This document shows positions 1 to 12,001 of a stretch of 64,000 nucleotides of DNA, one piece after another. The notes beneath the pieces are model-generated. The model was given only the letters and a program-made list of their open reading frames with translations, made no database searches and was not told where the DNA came from. The stretch covers positions 823,292 to 887,291 of the forward strand of contig MNCI01023302.1 in NCBI GenBank assembly GCA_015680685.1. Reading direction: 5' to 3'. Position 1 is the first letter of the stretch, and every line of letters starts with the position of its first letter. Source of the stretch: Gnetum montanum (Eukaryota; Streptophyta; Gnetopsida; Gnetales; Gnetaceae). A program made the translations under genes and the position numbers.

Positions 1-1496
1 ATAGATGCATATTTTTTGAAAATTTATCATTGAAAGTTCATAAAGAAGGAAATTAGGTACAAAAATTCATGGACTATTTGGTAAGATGGATAAGAAGGGT
101 AATGAATCCATGTTGTTAGAACATACAGTTGAATGATATGGGAGGTTTTATTGACATTTGTCGATGCTAGAAGGCTTAAGATGATGTGGAATCTCTCATC
201 AAGTATAAGATACAATAGTTATACAAGTGGATCCTTCCCAAAGCAGGCTCTAGCCCTTAATGCCCTTGTATAACTATGCCTAGAAGTGTCCTTCGGCACT
301 TAAGGAGTTGAATGTAATGCATACCTGTTTAGCAAAACACACATGTTAGTACCACCAAATTTGGAAAATTACACTATGTTATAAAAAATCACAAGTTATG
401 ACTATTCTTACAGTGAGATGAAATGGACTTAGAAGGGATTGCAAAAATTGGAACATGAGTGTCCTACCTTAGGCATGATGTTTTTTATTAGTGGTTAAAT
501 TAATCATTAGTCTTTTTGTTCAGGATTCAAACTAGGTCTAGATCACATTCTAGTGACATCGCATTGTTTCATCACAGAGTCACAACTATAAGACTACCAC
601 TGTTGTAAGGAGTATCGTCACTTGGCATATTGTCCAAGGGAGGAGTTTATTCATGATAATTTTTTATATTTTTTATATTTTTGAAAAGCCATTAACCTTC
701 AAGCATGGGTAACATGTCTTTCTAGTGGAACCCCCAAAAATTTATTCTGTGCTCTATTATTTTTATTTGTGTCAACCTTACCAAAGGACTACCTTCAGGC
801 ATGGGTAAGATGTCTTTCTAGTGACATGGTAATGTAGCACTTATTATACTCTTACTCCCATTTTTCATTAGATCTACAAGGATATAATACAACCTTAGCA
901 ACATGATAGAACTTACAAAAGTAATCCAAGAGAGTCCACAAATTCCCTTGATGTCACACCCTTTACATTTCCACTTGGTTCTTCACTTTTCAATCCAGGC
1001 ATAATGATCATAGGTTTATTCTTAGTTGTATGATGGAAAAGACTATCATTATAGCCATGGTAAGAACCTACTATTAATGGGATGGATAGACAGATGGTTT
1101 GGGCTTACTATTCAAATAAGAAGTCCCTTATGACTTGATAACATAGAGAAATATTCACTTTATTAGGGTACATCTTACCTTATTCATAATGTATTTTATT
1201 AACAATCAAAAATTATTTACAAAGAAAATGAAAACAAAGTATGAAAAAGATAGTAAGAATTGGAAAAAGATATAAAGAATGAAAAATATTAAAGAATGAA
1301 AAATGTCCAAGAATTGAAAAATGTTAAAGAATGTGAAAAATTTTAAGAATTGAAGAGGATAAAAGAATGTGAAATGTTAAAGAATATGTAAAATGAAAAG
1401 AATGTGAAATTGTATCAAGAAATAGGAAAGGTAACAATAATTGTAAACCAAAAAATTGAAAAGCACTTATTAATTCCTAACTTAAGATAGAATATC
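1..1496 (-). other. C 3' non-coding region with family-conserved blocks
   Basis: No reading frame is convincing here. On the minus strand it matches the 3' regions of A, B, D and E. It holds a conserved block at about 216-285 (GCAAGGGCATTA-like) and two copies of the CATG(T/C)TACCCATGCC motif at 695-720 and 791-823. The stretch at about 1200-1490, rich in repeated AAGAATG-like words, is the reverse complement of a similar stretch at 47130-47340 in D. About 980-1190 matches 47440-47620 of D. Confidence 0.6.
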
Positions 1497-1526
1497 TCCC
1501 CCATGACTGAACTCATGGATAAGTGT

Positions 1527-1829
1527 TCAGAAAATTCTCCCTAGATCTCCTAGATCATGCACTCTAGGTGGTTCACTTACCATCTTTAGTGACTTAACTT
1601 TTTGATTATTGGCCCATGTGATCTTGATGGTAGTTGATTTTTGATTGTTTAAGTCCTTATTTTCTTTTCCTATTGGTTTATGATTACGATTTATTAATTT
1701 TATGTTGGGGTCCTTATTTGGAGTTATTTTCTTTAAATGAGAATTAACAAGTGAATCAGATTGTTCCATGCATATTCCGTGCAATTGAAGGTTCTCAATT
1801 GTTGGCCACATGATGTCTTTTGATCTCAT
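1527..1829 (-). pseudogene. Short basic reading frame replacing pol in element C
   Basis: This open stretch of 100 codons lies directly downstream of the C protease, where A and B have RT, RNase H and integrase. It is rich in Lys and Asn. It resembles the equivalent part of D (about 46730-46990), with shared patterns around L(V/I)N..LKK and a following Asn/Lys-rich run. No known domain is recognised. It may be the joined remains of the protease-RT linker, or a real short product of a non-autonomous lineage. The first methionine may not be a true start, because the frame could be a continuation from the protease. Confidence 0.35.
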
Positions 1830-1914
1830 GGCCCTTGCTCTTTATTTTGCACACATTTGTTTTTCACTATTGTTGTGGACTATTGTACTAATTGTGTTGA
1901 CATTTTGAAAGGTC

Positions 1915-2421
1915 GGTCCATGATTACACCCTTTGCTTTGAACAGTAATGCATGGAATCTGCTACATGTGTATGGCTCCATGCTTGTCTCCCATAGAGAT
2001 TTCAATAGATAAATCCATCATGCTTAACTTAGCATCGATTGTGCTAAGCCATGCCCTATCCATTATAAATGGAAAATTCTTATTTTCCTTTCTCACATTG
2101 ATTATAAGAAAATCTACCAGTTAAGACCACCTATTCAAAGTGGTCATAGCATCCATTATTTATTCCAAAGGAATGATGATAGACTGATCAACAAGCTCCA
2201 AATTGATATTACACTCCTTTAAGGGTGGTATGTTTCATGCTTGATATGTTTCATAAGAGATCAAATTTACCCTGAAACTTGAGTCTAATAGAGCTTTGCA
2301 TGGAAAATTTCTAGCTACTCGTAGATAAATCAAAGGAACTTCTAGATTAATTCTCTTCTTAGGGAGTGGCCCTACTTTAATCTAGTCGATGATGATTTCT
2401 ATAAGCATGACAGTTTGCATG
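1915..2421 (-). pseudogene. Decayed retropepsin-like protease of element C
   Basis: The minus-strand translation lines up with the intact protease of A (12002-12508). It shows the start-proximal segment ending before the active site, a degraded version of the DSGS.VNLIS active-site box, and a later I(M)(G/E)RAWLSTIDA-like segment near 2040-2060. Stops and frameshifts break it. Retropepsins cleave the Gag-Pol polyprotein. This copy cannot give a complete enzyme. Confidence 0.6.
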
Positions 2422-4984
2422 TTTGTTTAGATGTTTATGTTACATGATGAAAAAAGCTTATTTTTGGTAAGAGAATCTATTGTAGGAGAAGTTGGTCTTG
2501 ATGAAGTTCTGACTCTACCAGCCTTTTCAGGACATGTCCTAAAGAAAGGGTCTTTTCTTCTCTATTCCTTAGTGTTACTAGTAAAATCCTCCACTTGTAT
2601 GTTCACTGCCCTTGTAGCTTTATTTTGCTATGGTTGTGATGGTAATTCTCCTTGCATAATAGGTGGTGGCCTTGGTGGCAAAGGATTAGAAGGGGAATTT
2701 GATGGACTAACTATTGACAATTGTGTGTAAGGACTATCATCTATTCTTGGAGTAGTAGGTCTATAATATTTTGGTGGATAATAATGAGAAGAAGTTTGAA
2801 TAGATGTGTTTCCTAGAGATATTGGATGCTAAACGTAATATCCATAAAGGTTTGGTTACCTGTATGGATATTGTTGCCTTGGCAGTGGCATTGCCCATGT
2901 CTGTGGTTACTACCACTACTATTGATATTACTCCTGTGGTTGAGGGTAGGCTCCATTTGGGTAATATGTCAGTTGGAAAGTTTGCTTGATATTTCCTTGA
3001 GGATAAGCTAGTCTTCTGGGCATATGCTTTTTGATGAAGCTTGGATTAAGTGCAGATACCCCAGATTCTTGCAAGTGAGTCATAATAGGACAACATCCCT
3101 TAGGATGTTCATATTAGTACATATTGCATCCTTCATCTTCCTTTGAACTAGAGTCAGTATGCCCTTCAATAGTAGTAACTTTTTCTTTGTGCTTATAACT
3201 TTCTTGTCCATTAGCTTTTTTCTTCTTCCTTTCCTTTCCCTTATTAAGTACTTGCTTAGCCTTTTCTTTCATAATCTTTAGGGTTGTAGTAAATTTTTCA
3301 TTCACTAAATCCCAAAATTTCTCTACTTGAGCCACTATATCATTAATTGATTTTGAATAGGTAGAGTCTTTTTCTAGATAACATTTTTCATGGTTTCATC
3401 CTCTTGCTTGTCACACATCCGTACATCTCTCTTTTTGATTAATGAGTCTCTGTTATATTCCTTAGTTGACTCTCTCTTCTTGAGTTCTCCTTCCTCCTTT
3501 GCTACTTGATCAATTAATCTTTGGATGTAATGGATCATCATTTTTGATAATTTTCCTTGGGCATAAATCCCAAGAGTCTCTCTAGTTTTTCTTCACAACC
3601 CATCTACAATGTGCTTGAGCTATTCCCTTAGTGCAAATCCATGGTGTGGGCATCTATGCAATAGTGAATAGTATCTACCCATTGCTACATCAAGGATGTC
3701 ATGAGTTCCTTGCTTCCATCCTTGGATTTGTTTTCTTAAGCTAGACACTCACAAATAAGTTTGATATTTATCATTGAAGAGTTCAAGCATGGTACTCTAG
3801 TGTCTAATTGATTCAATTTCTAGTAACCTATACTAGCCCTATGCTTCATTCATAAGTGTTTTGGGAAATAGCTTTAACTTTTGTTAGTCACTTTCAATAT
3901 TTTATAGGATGCAGGGATCGTGGGAAGCTTGAAGGTGATGTTGTGGATCAGCATTATAGCCACCTTCAAATCTTGGCATGTTATTCATGTCAAGCTATTT
4001 GATTTAGCTATCCTTCATGTGTTTGGTTGGAATGTGAATAGCTTCTTATATGTTACTCATGCTACAAGTTACCATCACAGTTTTATCATCTTGATTGGGT
4101 TCCTGTGCTCTATTGTAGTAGTGCCCCCATCTGTGCTCATCCCTTTCATGATTTCTATGATCCCTACATTTGTGTTGTTCATACTCTTCATCTTCTAAAT
4201 CCAAATGTCTTGAATAACAATTATAATGCTCATGGTGATCATGAGTTCTCTCTTCCCTGTCATGGTCCTTGTACTTTTGCCTACTTCTGTCAAACTCTTT
4301 TGATGATCATGAAGATGCAAATGAGGTAGTAAGAGAATGGTTTCAACTTATCCTCCTGTGATGACTTTGATGTTCATCTCTATGAGACTTAGCAAGAACT
4401 CTTAGCCTTAAGTCCCACTTGTGCATTGAGTCCTTTTCCTCATGCCTAATTATCTTTGCTAATTTAGAGTGCTATTTATTTCTAATAGGTTCATCTAGTT
4501 TAATGATAGCCATTTGTGATTGGAACTTAAGATTGTGGTAGAGTTGTTTAGTAATGAACTCATCTCCATCAAGTTCCTCCAAGACAATAGTAGAATTGAC
4601 TATCTTTCCTTTTTCTTGCTCATGTCTTATTTTCATGGCATGGTCATTCCTTAACTGCTCATCATTAGCTTCATATGGTCAAGTCATGTATTTGGTTTCA
4701 TGATACCCTCCAAGTGCTTCACTTAACTTTATCCCCTTAAGAGTAATTTGAAGCATAATGGGTGCTGAACATTTTGGTGGTAGAACAACATTACCTTGAA
4801 GATCTCTCCACCTGAGTTGCTCATCCTGATGAGAGATGAATGTGAAATCATGATAGTAAGAATCATGATGAGCATATGAGATCCTTGTTTACATTGGCAT
4901 ATTCCAGTCTTCTTCCTCTTTAATTCTTTCACTGCTTATTTGTAGTTCCTTGGTGGGTGATGTTACATTCTTGTTTGAAGTCAT
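2422..4984 (-). pseudogene. Degenerate gag of element C
   Basis: The likely start is the minus-strand ATG at 4984, matching the starts at 15003 (A) and 55345 (E), which also open with Met, Ser/Thr, Ser/Pro-type residues. The capsid-like region near 3550-3950 is broken by stops. The best-kept part is 3114-3335: a segment like WD.(V/L)(N/D), a Lys-rich run, then GCNMY and, after a stop, YEHPKGCC with HLQESG.(Y/S)ALNP. That corresponds to the family's variant zinc knuckle and the conserved motif after it. The C-terminal tail (2800-3050) is rich in Tyr, Pro, Gln and Gly. Gag forms the particle; this copy is not functional. Confidence 0.6.
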
Positions 4985-5100
4985 GTTTTATTTTTAAGAT
5001 GTTTGTTTTAAGTGTGATTTTCTTAGAATTATGAAGTTTGACTTTGTGTTCCAAGTACAACGAACTTTGTGAAATCAATTACTAAGCATACATTGACTTG

Positions 5101-5118
5101 TCCCTATTAATGGTGCTA
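5101..5118 (-). other. Decayed tRNA-Asp primer binding site of element C
   Basis: On the plus strand this reads TCCCTATTAATGGTGCTA, one base before the LTR. It aligns base for base with the A site TCCCCGGCAACGGTGCCA, the complement of the tRNA-Asp 3' end, but several positions have mutated. Confidence 0.6.
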
Positions 5119-5119
5119 A

Positions 5120-5855
5120 TTATGAGTAGTGGAGTAATTCAACATCCAACCATATAAGATACAAATGTTTACACATAGCCTAAGCATAATCCATGGATGA
5201 GGCAATGTGAATGTGCTAGTAATTGGTTAAAGTTCAAGATTGTTGTCTTCCCATGTAGACCTAGTATAATTTATGCATATGGTTTAGCTCTCAGTGAGGT
5301 GTATAATAAATTGATGTTGGTGGGCCATATCTCCTAGCTATGATGGTAATTTGTGAAAATAGTTCTAAGTCTAAGGAAAATAGTAAAATAATCTACCCTA
5401 GTCTAGAACAATGAGTATTCATTCTTGGCTTGTCGTTCATGCCTTGGGCTCATGTAATCATTACTAGGATTACCAAGTGAGTTTACTACTAAGCAAATTA
5501 AGTGAAACCACTACTAGGTTACCAAACGATTATACTTAAATGCTCAAAACCAAGTGTACTCATTTCACTTTACTAATGAACAAGGAAAATAAAGTACTTG
5601 TTAATGTAAATGCTTAAGCTAAGAAAACAGTAAAAACTATGCTAAGTAAAACAATAAAACTAAGTGAATGCTGCAATGATGAAAAGCAATCTTGATATTT
5701 ATTTTCATCATGAAATGTGCCCAACTACACTTCACTTGAATAGAGATTCTAGACAACTGATCAATACCACATTGTGGACATTCACTCTATTGCTAAGCTA
5801 TGAAATTGAATTGCAAAAGTTTTGGTAAGGTTAAATGAATTGTATCCTAGATCAT
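5120..5855 (-). repeat. 5' LTR of element C, first part
   Basis: The LTR starts TTATGAG (family TGATGAG) one base from the primer site. It shows the family's U5/R features: a TACC-rich start, the AATAAGTTTGAG-like region and an AATAGAGATTC-like stretch near 5738. Element A interrupts it at 5856. The remainder, with TATA box and U3 repeats, is at 16138 to about 16255. Confidence 0.65.
5851..5855. repeat. Left target-site duplication of element A (ATCAT)
   Basis: ATCAT here faces ATCGT at 16133-16137, a 5-bp duplication with one later change, as expected for Ty3/gypsy integration. Confidence 0.6.
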
Positions 5856-6599
5856 TGATGAGCAGCGAGGTACCCCTACGCTCAACCATGCGAATACGAG
5901 CATTTCACGCACGATTTGGTCAAATTCTAAGGACTAAGTGCTTATGTGCCCTCGTGGAACAAGAACGGGTTGGTTGATCATTGTCTTCCCAAACTTACTT
6001 GTATGTTATGATTGTATGGTTAAGTAAGTTTGAGGCATATGATTTTTATGGCTTTTATGTTTTTATGTCCTGCTGCTTATAAGGGAGGAGAAAGAGATAA
6101 CTAAGTGACTAATTTAACTTAACTACTGATTAACTAGGCTTTAACTAATCCTAACACTAGTATCCGTTCTCACTTGCCGTACACATCCTGAACCAGCGCA
6201 ACACTACTGGGATTACCAAACACTAATTGTTATTGGGTTACCAAGTGTTACACGCATGCTCGAAGTGATCGTACTGTGTAAAATTTAATGATTTTCTTAA
6301 TTGATCAAAATGAATTTCTATGCTAATAACATAAATGTAAAGTGCATAAAATAAAATAAATGCATAAAAAAATACAATAAAAGAAATGCGTAAGAAAATA
6401 AATCTCAATTGCTGCAAGGATGAATCAAAGAGCTCATCTTTATTGCCGTACACAAGGTGTGCTTAGGTACACAACACTCGAATAAAGATCCATCCACATT
6501 TCGACCTCCTATTGTGAGCACTTGGAAAATACTCTAACTTTCAAACAAACTACAAGAGTTTTGCTACTTGACTTATTTTCCAGTTGTATGCCTATGCAC

Positions 6600-6610
6600 T
6601 GTATTTATAG
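6600..6610 (-). promoter_or_regulatory. TATA box of A 3' LTR
   Basis: The minus strand reads CTATAAATACA. The same word stands at the equivalent place in the other LTR (15864-15874), just downstream of the U3 repeat array. Confidence 0.6.
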
Positions 6611-6616
6611 GCTTGG

Positions 6617-6866
6617 GAGCAACTACTCTAATAATTAGAGTAACCACTCTAATAATTAGAATAACTGCTAAAGTAACCACTAGAGTGACCACTCTAGTAA
6701 TTAGAATAACTATTAGAGTAACCGCTAGAGTAACCACTCTAATAATTAGAATAACTACTAGAGTAACCGCTAGAGTAACCATCTAATAGTTAGAATAACT
6801 ACTAGAGTAACCACTAGAGTAACCACTCTAATAATTACAGTAACTGCTAGAGTAACCGCTCTCATC
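6617..6866. repeat. U3 minisatellite of element A (AT-rich palindromic words)
   Basis: Interleaved repeats of AGAGTAACC(A/G)CT and CTCTAATAATTAGA fill about 250 bp. CTCTAATAATTAGAG is close to a palindrome. The repeats leave open frames on both strands (6568-6786 plus, 6573-6782 minus), which are repeat artefacts. A matching array is at about 15884-16130. Confidence 0.8.
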
Positions 6867-6867
6867 G

Positions 6868-6881
6868 TACCCCCATGACTG
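6868..6881 (-). other. Polypurine tract of element A
   Basis: The minus strand reads CAGTCATGGGGGTA directly before the 3' LTR. The same word, with small changes, precedes the LTRs of B (42001-42014), D (52331-52344) and E (59822-59835). It primes plus-strand DNA synthesis. Confidence 0.75.
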
Positions 6882-8759
6882 AATGAAAACTCATCCTCCA
6901 GTATAGAAGAAAAAAAATAAGTTCTTTACAAAATATTGAGAAGGTATGGGATTATTGACTAACTAACAACTGATAGTGGAATGGGATGATAGACTCAACG
7001 TGCCTAGTGAATGGACCAATAAGCATATTACAACATTAGTGTTCATGACCATTGTGGTGAACACTTGTACATAAATGACATCTAAGCCTTTATTTGGTAG
7101 CTTGTAGAGAAAGAGAGAGAAAGAAAATGAAGCGTGGTGTTGCCAATGCTAAGATTGAGCCTTCCGTTATTTATCCATAGCCACACCACTAGACTTTCTC
7201 CTTTTGTAAATGCTCTAGTTCTGATCCATCCTGAGTGTTTCCTCCAAGCCCAGTCCATTATTTATATGATTTCCATCTACACACACAACATAGTCACAAA
7301 TGAGCAAGGATAGATAAACCACAATGCAGTTGATACCTTGCCTCGATATGAAGCACATTGGCTGAGTTGTGGTTATGGCAGAAATTGGTTTAGAGATTTA
7401 TCACAGGTGACTACCCAAGGTGTAGGGGTTAGGCGAATAGTAAAATGGAGAACATTGAAAAATTTGTGCTAGGGCCCCCATGGCTAAGAGCAAACCTCTG
7501 GGAGCTATAAGATTGAAAAATATGAGGAACAAGAAAGATGGGAAAAAATTACAATGGAAACACTAATAAAATGGATGTCATGGATGGGGATGAAACAAGA
7601 GATGATTGATTGCAGGAAATGTTTAAGGAAAAGAACTTAACAATTGCACCAAAAAGGAATCCCAGTGGATCCTCCCCAAAGTAGGCTCATGCCTTTTATG
7701 CCCTGACAAACCCACAAACCAGAGAGTTCATAGGCTTTAGGAATGTCATTTAGAAGCAAGAGTTAAAAACTTACCCACAAGAGTTCACCAAAGAAAAAAA
7801 ATGCATCAACCTAAAACAGACTAATGATAAAACTGGTAATGAGGTAAAAAATGGGAAGAAAGATGGAGAGGAGAGAATGGAATGGAATCCCAAGAACAAG
7901 GTTGTGTAAAGCCCCTTGTGTATTTCATGGTTAAGATGACTGAGTAGAACTTCATCCTAAATCCAGGCTCAAACCAACCACATTTAGTGACCTTGCATCC
8001 TCTTGAGGCAACAAGAATACTTCCACAAAGTGTGACCACCATCCCAAGGAGAGTGAGATGGAGAAGTAGGAAGTGAGAAAGGGCCTTAGTTAGAGGAAAC
8101 CTTCAAGCATGGGTAACATGTCTTTCCAGTGCCATAACCAGCACTTGTAGCCCATATTGCTTTACTATGTCTAAGGGGTGTGCTTTAAATTCTCACTTTT
8201 CTCCTTTTTTTTCTCTTTTTTTTTGTGTGAGAACCACACCTTGCAAAGACTTATTTTTATTCACTCGACTTCCTAATTTTTGAACAATGTAAAAATGGCA
8301 GAAAACCCAAGAAACAAGCATCCAAGCACCCAAGAGAATGGCCAACACAAATGCATCGAATCCCCTTGAACTCACACCCTTTTCATCCTTTGAGTCTTTC
8401 CTTGGTTTGAAAAGTATGCAACCACCAATTCATTTATAAATTTAGTTAGAAAAATGGGATTGTATAGTTCCAAGCCAAAGGAGACCATAGAGTTGTATGG
8501 ATTAGTGGACGGCGTGGACTCATTGTCTATTTTGCCAAAAGAACCATACCTTAATATCAGCATCATAAGTCAAAGGTAAAAACCAAACATTAGTAATCAA
8601 TATGATATAATGCAATCCACCATCATGAGCACTTATTGGATGATGAATAAAAGTAAATCAAGCAAATAAAGAAATAGTAAAAACATGAATGATGGTGTAA
8701 AACAAAAATAAGAAAAGTTGGAAAAATGTGTAAAAAAAAATATGTAAAACAAAAATTCA
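6882..8759 (-). other. A 3' non-coding region
   Basis: No convincing gene is present. The region carries one copy of the CATG(T/C)TACCCATGCC motif at 8099-8131 (as its reverse complement) and the GCAAGGGCATTA-like block at about 7650-7720. Short open frames at 7821-8042, 8193-8375 and 8372-8566 have no family resemblance. The third ORF of B and D is missing here. Confidence 0.55.
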
Positions 8760-10034
8760 AAAAGAACTGAGGGCCTAGAACGGTTAGCATAGGTGGCCAT
8801 CTCCCGCACGACTAAGTTGGAAGAAGGAGATCTGAAATAGTGAGCAGGGTTGTCCATCAAGAGAGGTAGCATGTGTACTAGCTATCCTAAGCTCCTAGAA
8901 AGGTTTGGTTTGTTGCATGTTGACCAAAAATTTCTTATCTAGGCTCTTAGGTTTGTATATTGTCATGGCCCCTGAAGGAAAAGTTGCATAAATAATATAA
9001 GGACCTTCCCATAGTGTTTGAAATTTAGTATGTTGTGGCACATATGTGGGATTCTAGTAGAGAACCTTATCTTCTGGCTGATATTTAACTTTCCTAATTC
9101 TTAGGTCATGACATTGTTTATTGAAGGCCTTGTGTAATTTGTTAGATGATAGGGCAGCTAATCGATTTTCATTTAGAAAGTTGAGGGTTACTAACCATTA
9201 TTTCTATGCTAGATCAAGGTCAAGGTTGAGGTCACATGTCGTGGATAGTGTACGAAGCTTAGTTTGAATGGGAAGCATTGGTAATTTATCGTACACTAAC
9301 TCATAGGGAGAGTAGCCTATAGGGAGTTTTCATGTGGAGCGGTATGCCCAAAGAGCATCGTTGAGTTTAGTGCTCTAGTCTTGCCTAAACTTGCTAATGG
9401 TTCTTGTCCATATCTTCATAATCTCTTTGTTGGTGACTTCTGCTTGACCGTTCACTTAGGGGTGGTATGGTGTAGTCAATTTATGCTCAACCCCTAAGCA
9501 TTGCATTAATTTCTAAAAAGTTACACTTGTGAAGTGTGTACAATTGTCTGAAATAAGTGCACATGGCACACCAAACCTATTTATGATTTTTTGTTGAACA
9601 AATTATGTAGCTGTAGATGATGTACAACTTTTAACAGTAGTTGCTTCAACCCATTTTGTTAGGTAATCAACGACAACAATAATATAAGCTTTTCCATTGG
9701 ACATTGGTGTAATCGGCCCCATAAAATCAATTCCCCAAATGTTGAAGGGTTCTAATAATTGAATCCATTATTACAGACTCTCCATTCTAGTAGTCATTCC
9801 CCCATCATGTTGACAACGCTCAAAAGATTGGATGAAACGATGGGTGTCCCAAAATAATGGCGGCCAATAATATCTTGTAAGTAGGATTTTAATGGCCATT
9901 TGTCTCCCAGCATAATGACCCTCACAAGGACCCTCATGAGCATCTTGGAGAACTCGTAGTTGATCTATATCGGGAACACACCATCGAACCAACCCATCGG
10001 GACACACTTTGTAAAGTTGCCCATTGATCTCCAT
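8760..10034 (-). pseudogene. Integrase of element A, broken
   Basis: It opens with a clean 88-codon block (10034-9771) holding the N-terminal zinc region: HEGPCEGHYAGRQM then a C..C-like pair near FERCQHDGG. Downstream, across stops, lie the catalytic core segments: an IDFMGPI block (first Asp) near 9700-9720, an ISDN block (second Asp) near 9560, and a QAEV.NKEI block (Glu) near 9440. A C-terminal region with KV(L)..NPTYVP and WEGPY follows. Integrase inserts the cDNA into the host chromosome. Several stops and a frameshift disable it. The 3' limit is set by similarity to the post-pol border of B near 20400. Confidence 0.75.
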
Positions 10035-10130
10035 AAAGTACTTGACTCAATGAAGAAACTGTTGTTTCTTCTTAAGGCTTAACTCTTGTGGTGTTTGTTG
10101 GGTGAGGAGATAGGTAAGAATGCTACTGTA

Positions 10131-11740
10131 CTAGTTTGTCTCCGTGGGTGATTGATTATTCACTACACCAACAAAGAGGAATTGATCAAGGAAATGATCA
10201 GAAATTGGATACTCATTCTCTTTGTTATCCCATTGCAACCGAGATAAATGATCAGCAACTACATTCTTAGTGCCCTTGCGATTGATCATTGTTAAATCGA
10301 ACTCTTGTAAGATTACAAGCCATTGTATGATACGAGGGCTTACCATTGGCTTATTCATGAGGAACTGAATTGCACTATGATATGTATGTATATATACTTT
10401 ATATCCCAATACATAGTGTCTAAATTTTTGTAGTGTAAACACTACAACCATTAATTCTTTCTCTATGGTAATGTAGTTAAGTTGTGCACTAGTGATAATT
10501 CTACTTGCACAGTGGATGTAATAAGGATGCTTCTGGTGATCTCACTATGTAAGTACGACTCTTAAAGCATAGTTGGACACATCAGTCATGATATGGAATG
10601 GTTTGGACTAGTCAGGAGCTTGTAGAATGGGTGTTTCTACTAGCTTCTGTTTTAGAGTTTGGAAAGCTAATTTGCATTCCTTGGTCCACTTGAAAGGTAT
10701 GTCCTTTTTCGTTAATTCAACCAATGGTTTGGCAGCCTTTGAAAAGTTCTCAATAAAACTCCTATAGTAGCTAATGTGTCCAAGGAATGACCAAATATCT
10801 TGACAATTTCTAGTTGACAGGTAATTTTTTGAATAACTTTGATTTTCTTGGGGTCTACCTCTATCCTTGTGTGTGAGATTTTATGCCCTAGTACTACGCC
10901 TTCTTGGACCATCAAATGGATTTTCTGCCAGTTGAGCCTCAAATTGGTTTCTACACATCTTTTTAACACTTGCTCCAACTGGTCCAAGGCTTGATCAAAG
11001 TTTGCTCCATAAGTGAAGAAGTTGTCCATAAAGACATCTATGTCATTCCCTATCTACAGTTGAAATATGCTTAGAACTAGTTGTTGAGATGTTGTAGGGG
11101 CATTGCACAAGCCAAACAACATCTGTTTGTATGCAAACGTTCCCTAAAAACTGGTGAATGTAGTCTTGGCTTGGTCTTCTATGGCTATTTATATTTGGTT
11201 ATATCTGCTATATCCATCTAAAAAACTATAGTAGCGATGCCCTGCGATGGTGTCTAAGACTTGGTCGACAAATGACAATGGAAAGTGATCTTTGTATGTT
11301 GCCATATTTAGTAGCTTGAAATCTATGCACATCCTCTATTTACCTCCCTTTTTAGGCACAATAACTAAGGGGCTACCCCATTCACTATTAGCAATGGGGT
11401 ATATGAACCCAGCCTTGAAAAGCTATTCGATTTCTTCCTTAACTACTTGTTTCAGCTTAGGGTTCAATCACCTCTATGGTTGTGTTTGAGGCTTCATGGA
11501 GGGGTCAGTGTAAATTCTATGTTGGCATATCCTAAGATTTATTCTAGTTAATTTAGGATATGACCAAGCAAAGGCTTCCAACCATTTATTTATTACCTTC
11601 AGGAGTTCTTCTTTCTGTTGAGGAGCAAGCTTAGCGTTGATATTTACCAATTTTCTGTTTTTAAGGAACGTGTATTCCATACTGGTGGGAAATGGTTTCA
11701 ACTCAAGGGGCTCTTTCTTAAATTTCTTAGGGATTTCCAA
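10131..11740 (-). pseudogene. Reverse transcriptase-RNase H of element A, broken
   Basis: The first block (11740-11474) has the Athila-type entry region: ELKP.P...EY.FL, a linker, then FAWSY and RICQHRIY. After a stop come the palm segments around CIDF..LN, the FLDGYS block, and the active-site box, which reads FMDN instead of Y/F-x-DD (about 11020-11030). The RNase H part ends in an open block at 10451-10131 with LGYKVYIHTYHSAIQF and KGTKNVVADHLSRLQW, the usual DHLSRL end. RT copies the RNA and RNase H removes it. The lost second Asp and the stops make it inactive. Confidence 0.8.
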
Positions 11741-12001
11741 CTTTCCCCAATTAACATTTTAAGGGTTAATATTTGGAAGTTGGTGGTGGAATTCCTCTAA
11801 TGTGTCTATGCTATCGATGTAAGCACAAGTCAAATCCTCAGTTGGTTCCATGCATATAAGTGAACTGCTTTCTTGATCAGCTATCAACCACTGGGTGTCT
11901 TCCTATCGTGTGGCTACTGCATATAAGCATATTTGTATGTTAATCACTTGTGCACACTGATTACATGCAGATAATGCTAAACTTTGCACAAACCATGACC
12001 T
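11741..12001 (-). other. Protease-to-RT linker of element A
   Basis: This low-conservation linker joins the protease frame to the RT entry block. Pieces such as EDTQWLI recur in D and E as a TPSD/EDTQW-like segment near 46690 and 57715, so it belongs to the family polyprotein, but stops break it. Confidence 0.4.

Larger units (their letters stand above)
1..5855 (-). mobile_element. Element C: pol-less Athila-like LTR retrotransposon (minus strand), split by element A
   Basis: Read on the minus strand this is a 5' LTR, a decayed tRNA-Asp primer site, gag, protease, a short basic reading frame, then a non-coding 3' region that runs off the window start. It shares order and homology with D at 42837-53141, and like D it has no room for RT or integrase: protease and the post-pol region are about 0.4 kb apart. 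The rest of its LTR lies beyond element A at 16138 to about 16255, where the TATA box and U3 repeats are found. Its coding parts are broken by stops. To its right lies the C-terminal gag region of plus-strand B, so C probably inserted into B. Confidence 0.7.
5856..6867 (-). repeat. 3' LTR of element A
   Basis: The plus-strand edges are TGATGAG...CTCATCG, the final A having mutated to G. It aligns along its length with 15140-16132. In element orientation the U3 array comes first (6617-6866), then a TATA box at 6600-6610, then R and U5. Confidence 0.85.

Noticed and set aside
2431-3011. Plus-strand frames of 61-99 codons over C gag and protease
   Set aside because: They are shadows of the minus-strand gag and protease.
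6568-6786. Open frames on both strands (72 and 69 codons) of repeated Thr/Val/Ile/Arg
   Set aside because: They are produced by the U3 repeat array; the repeat has no stops in those frames. No protein is implied.
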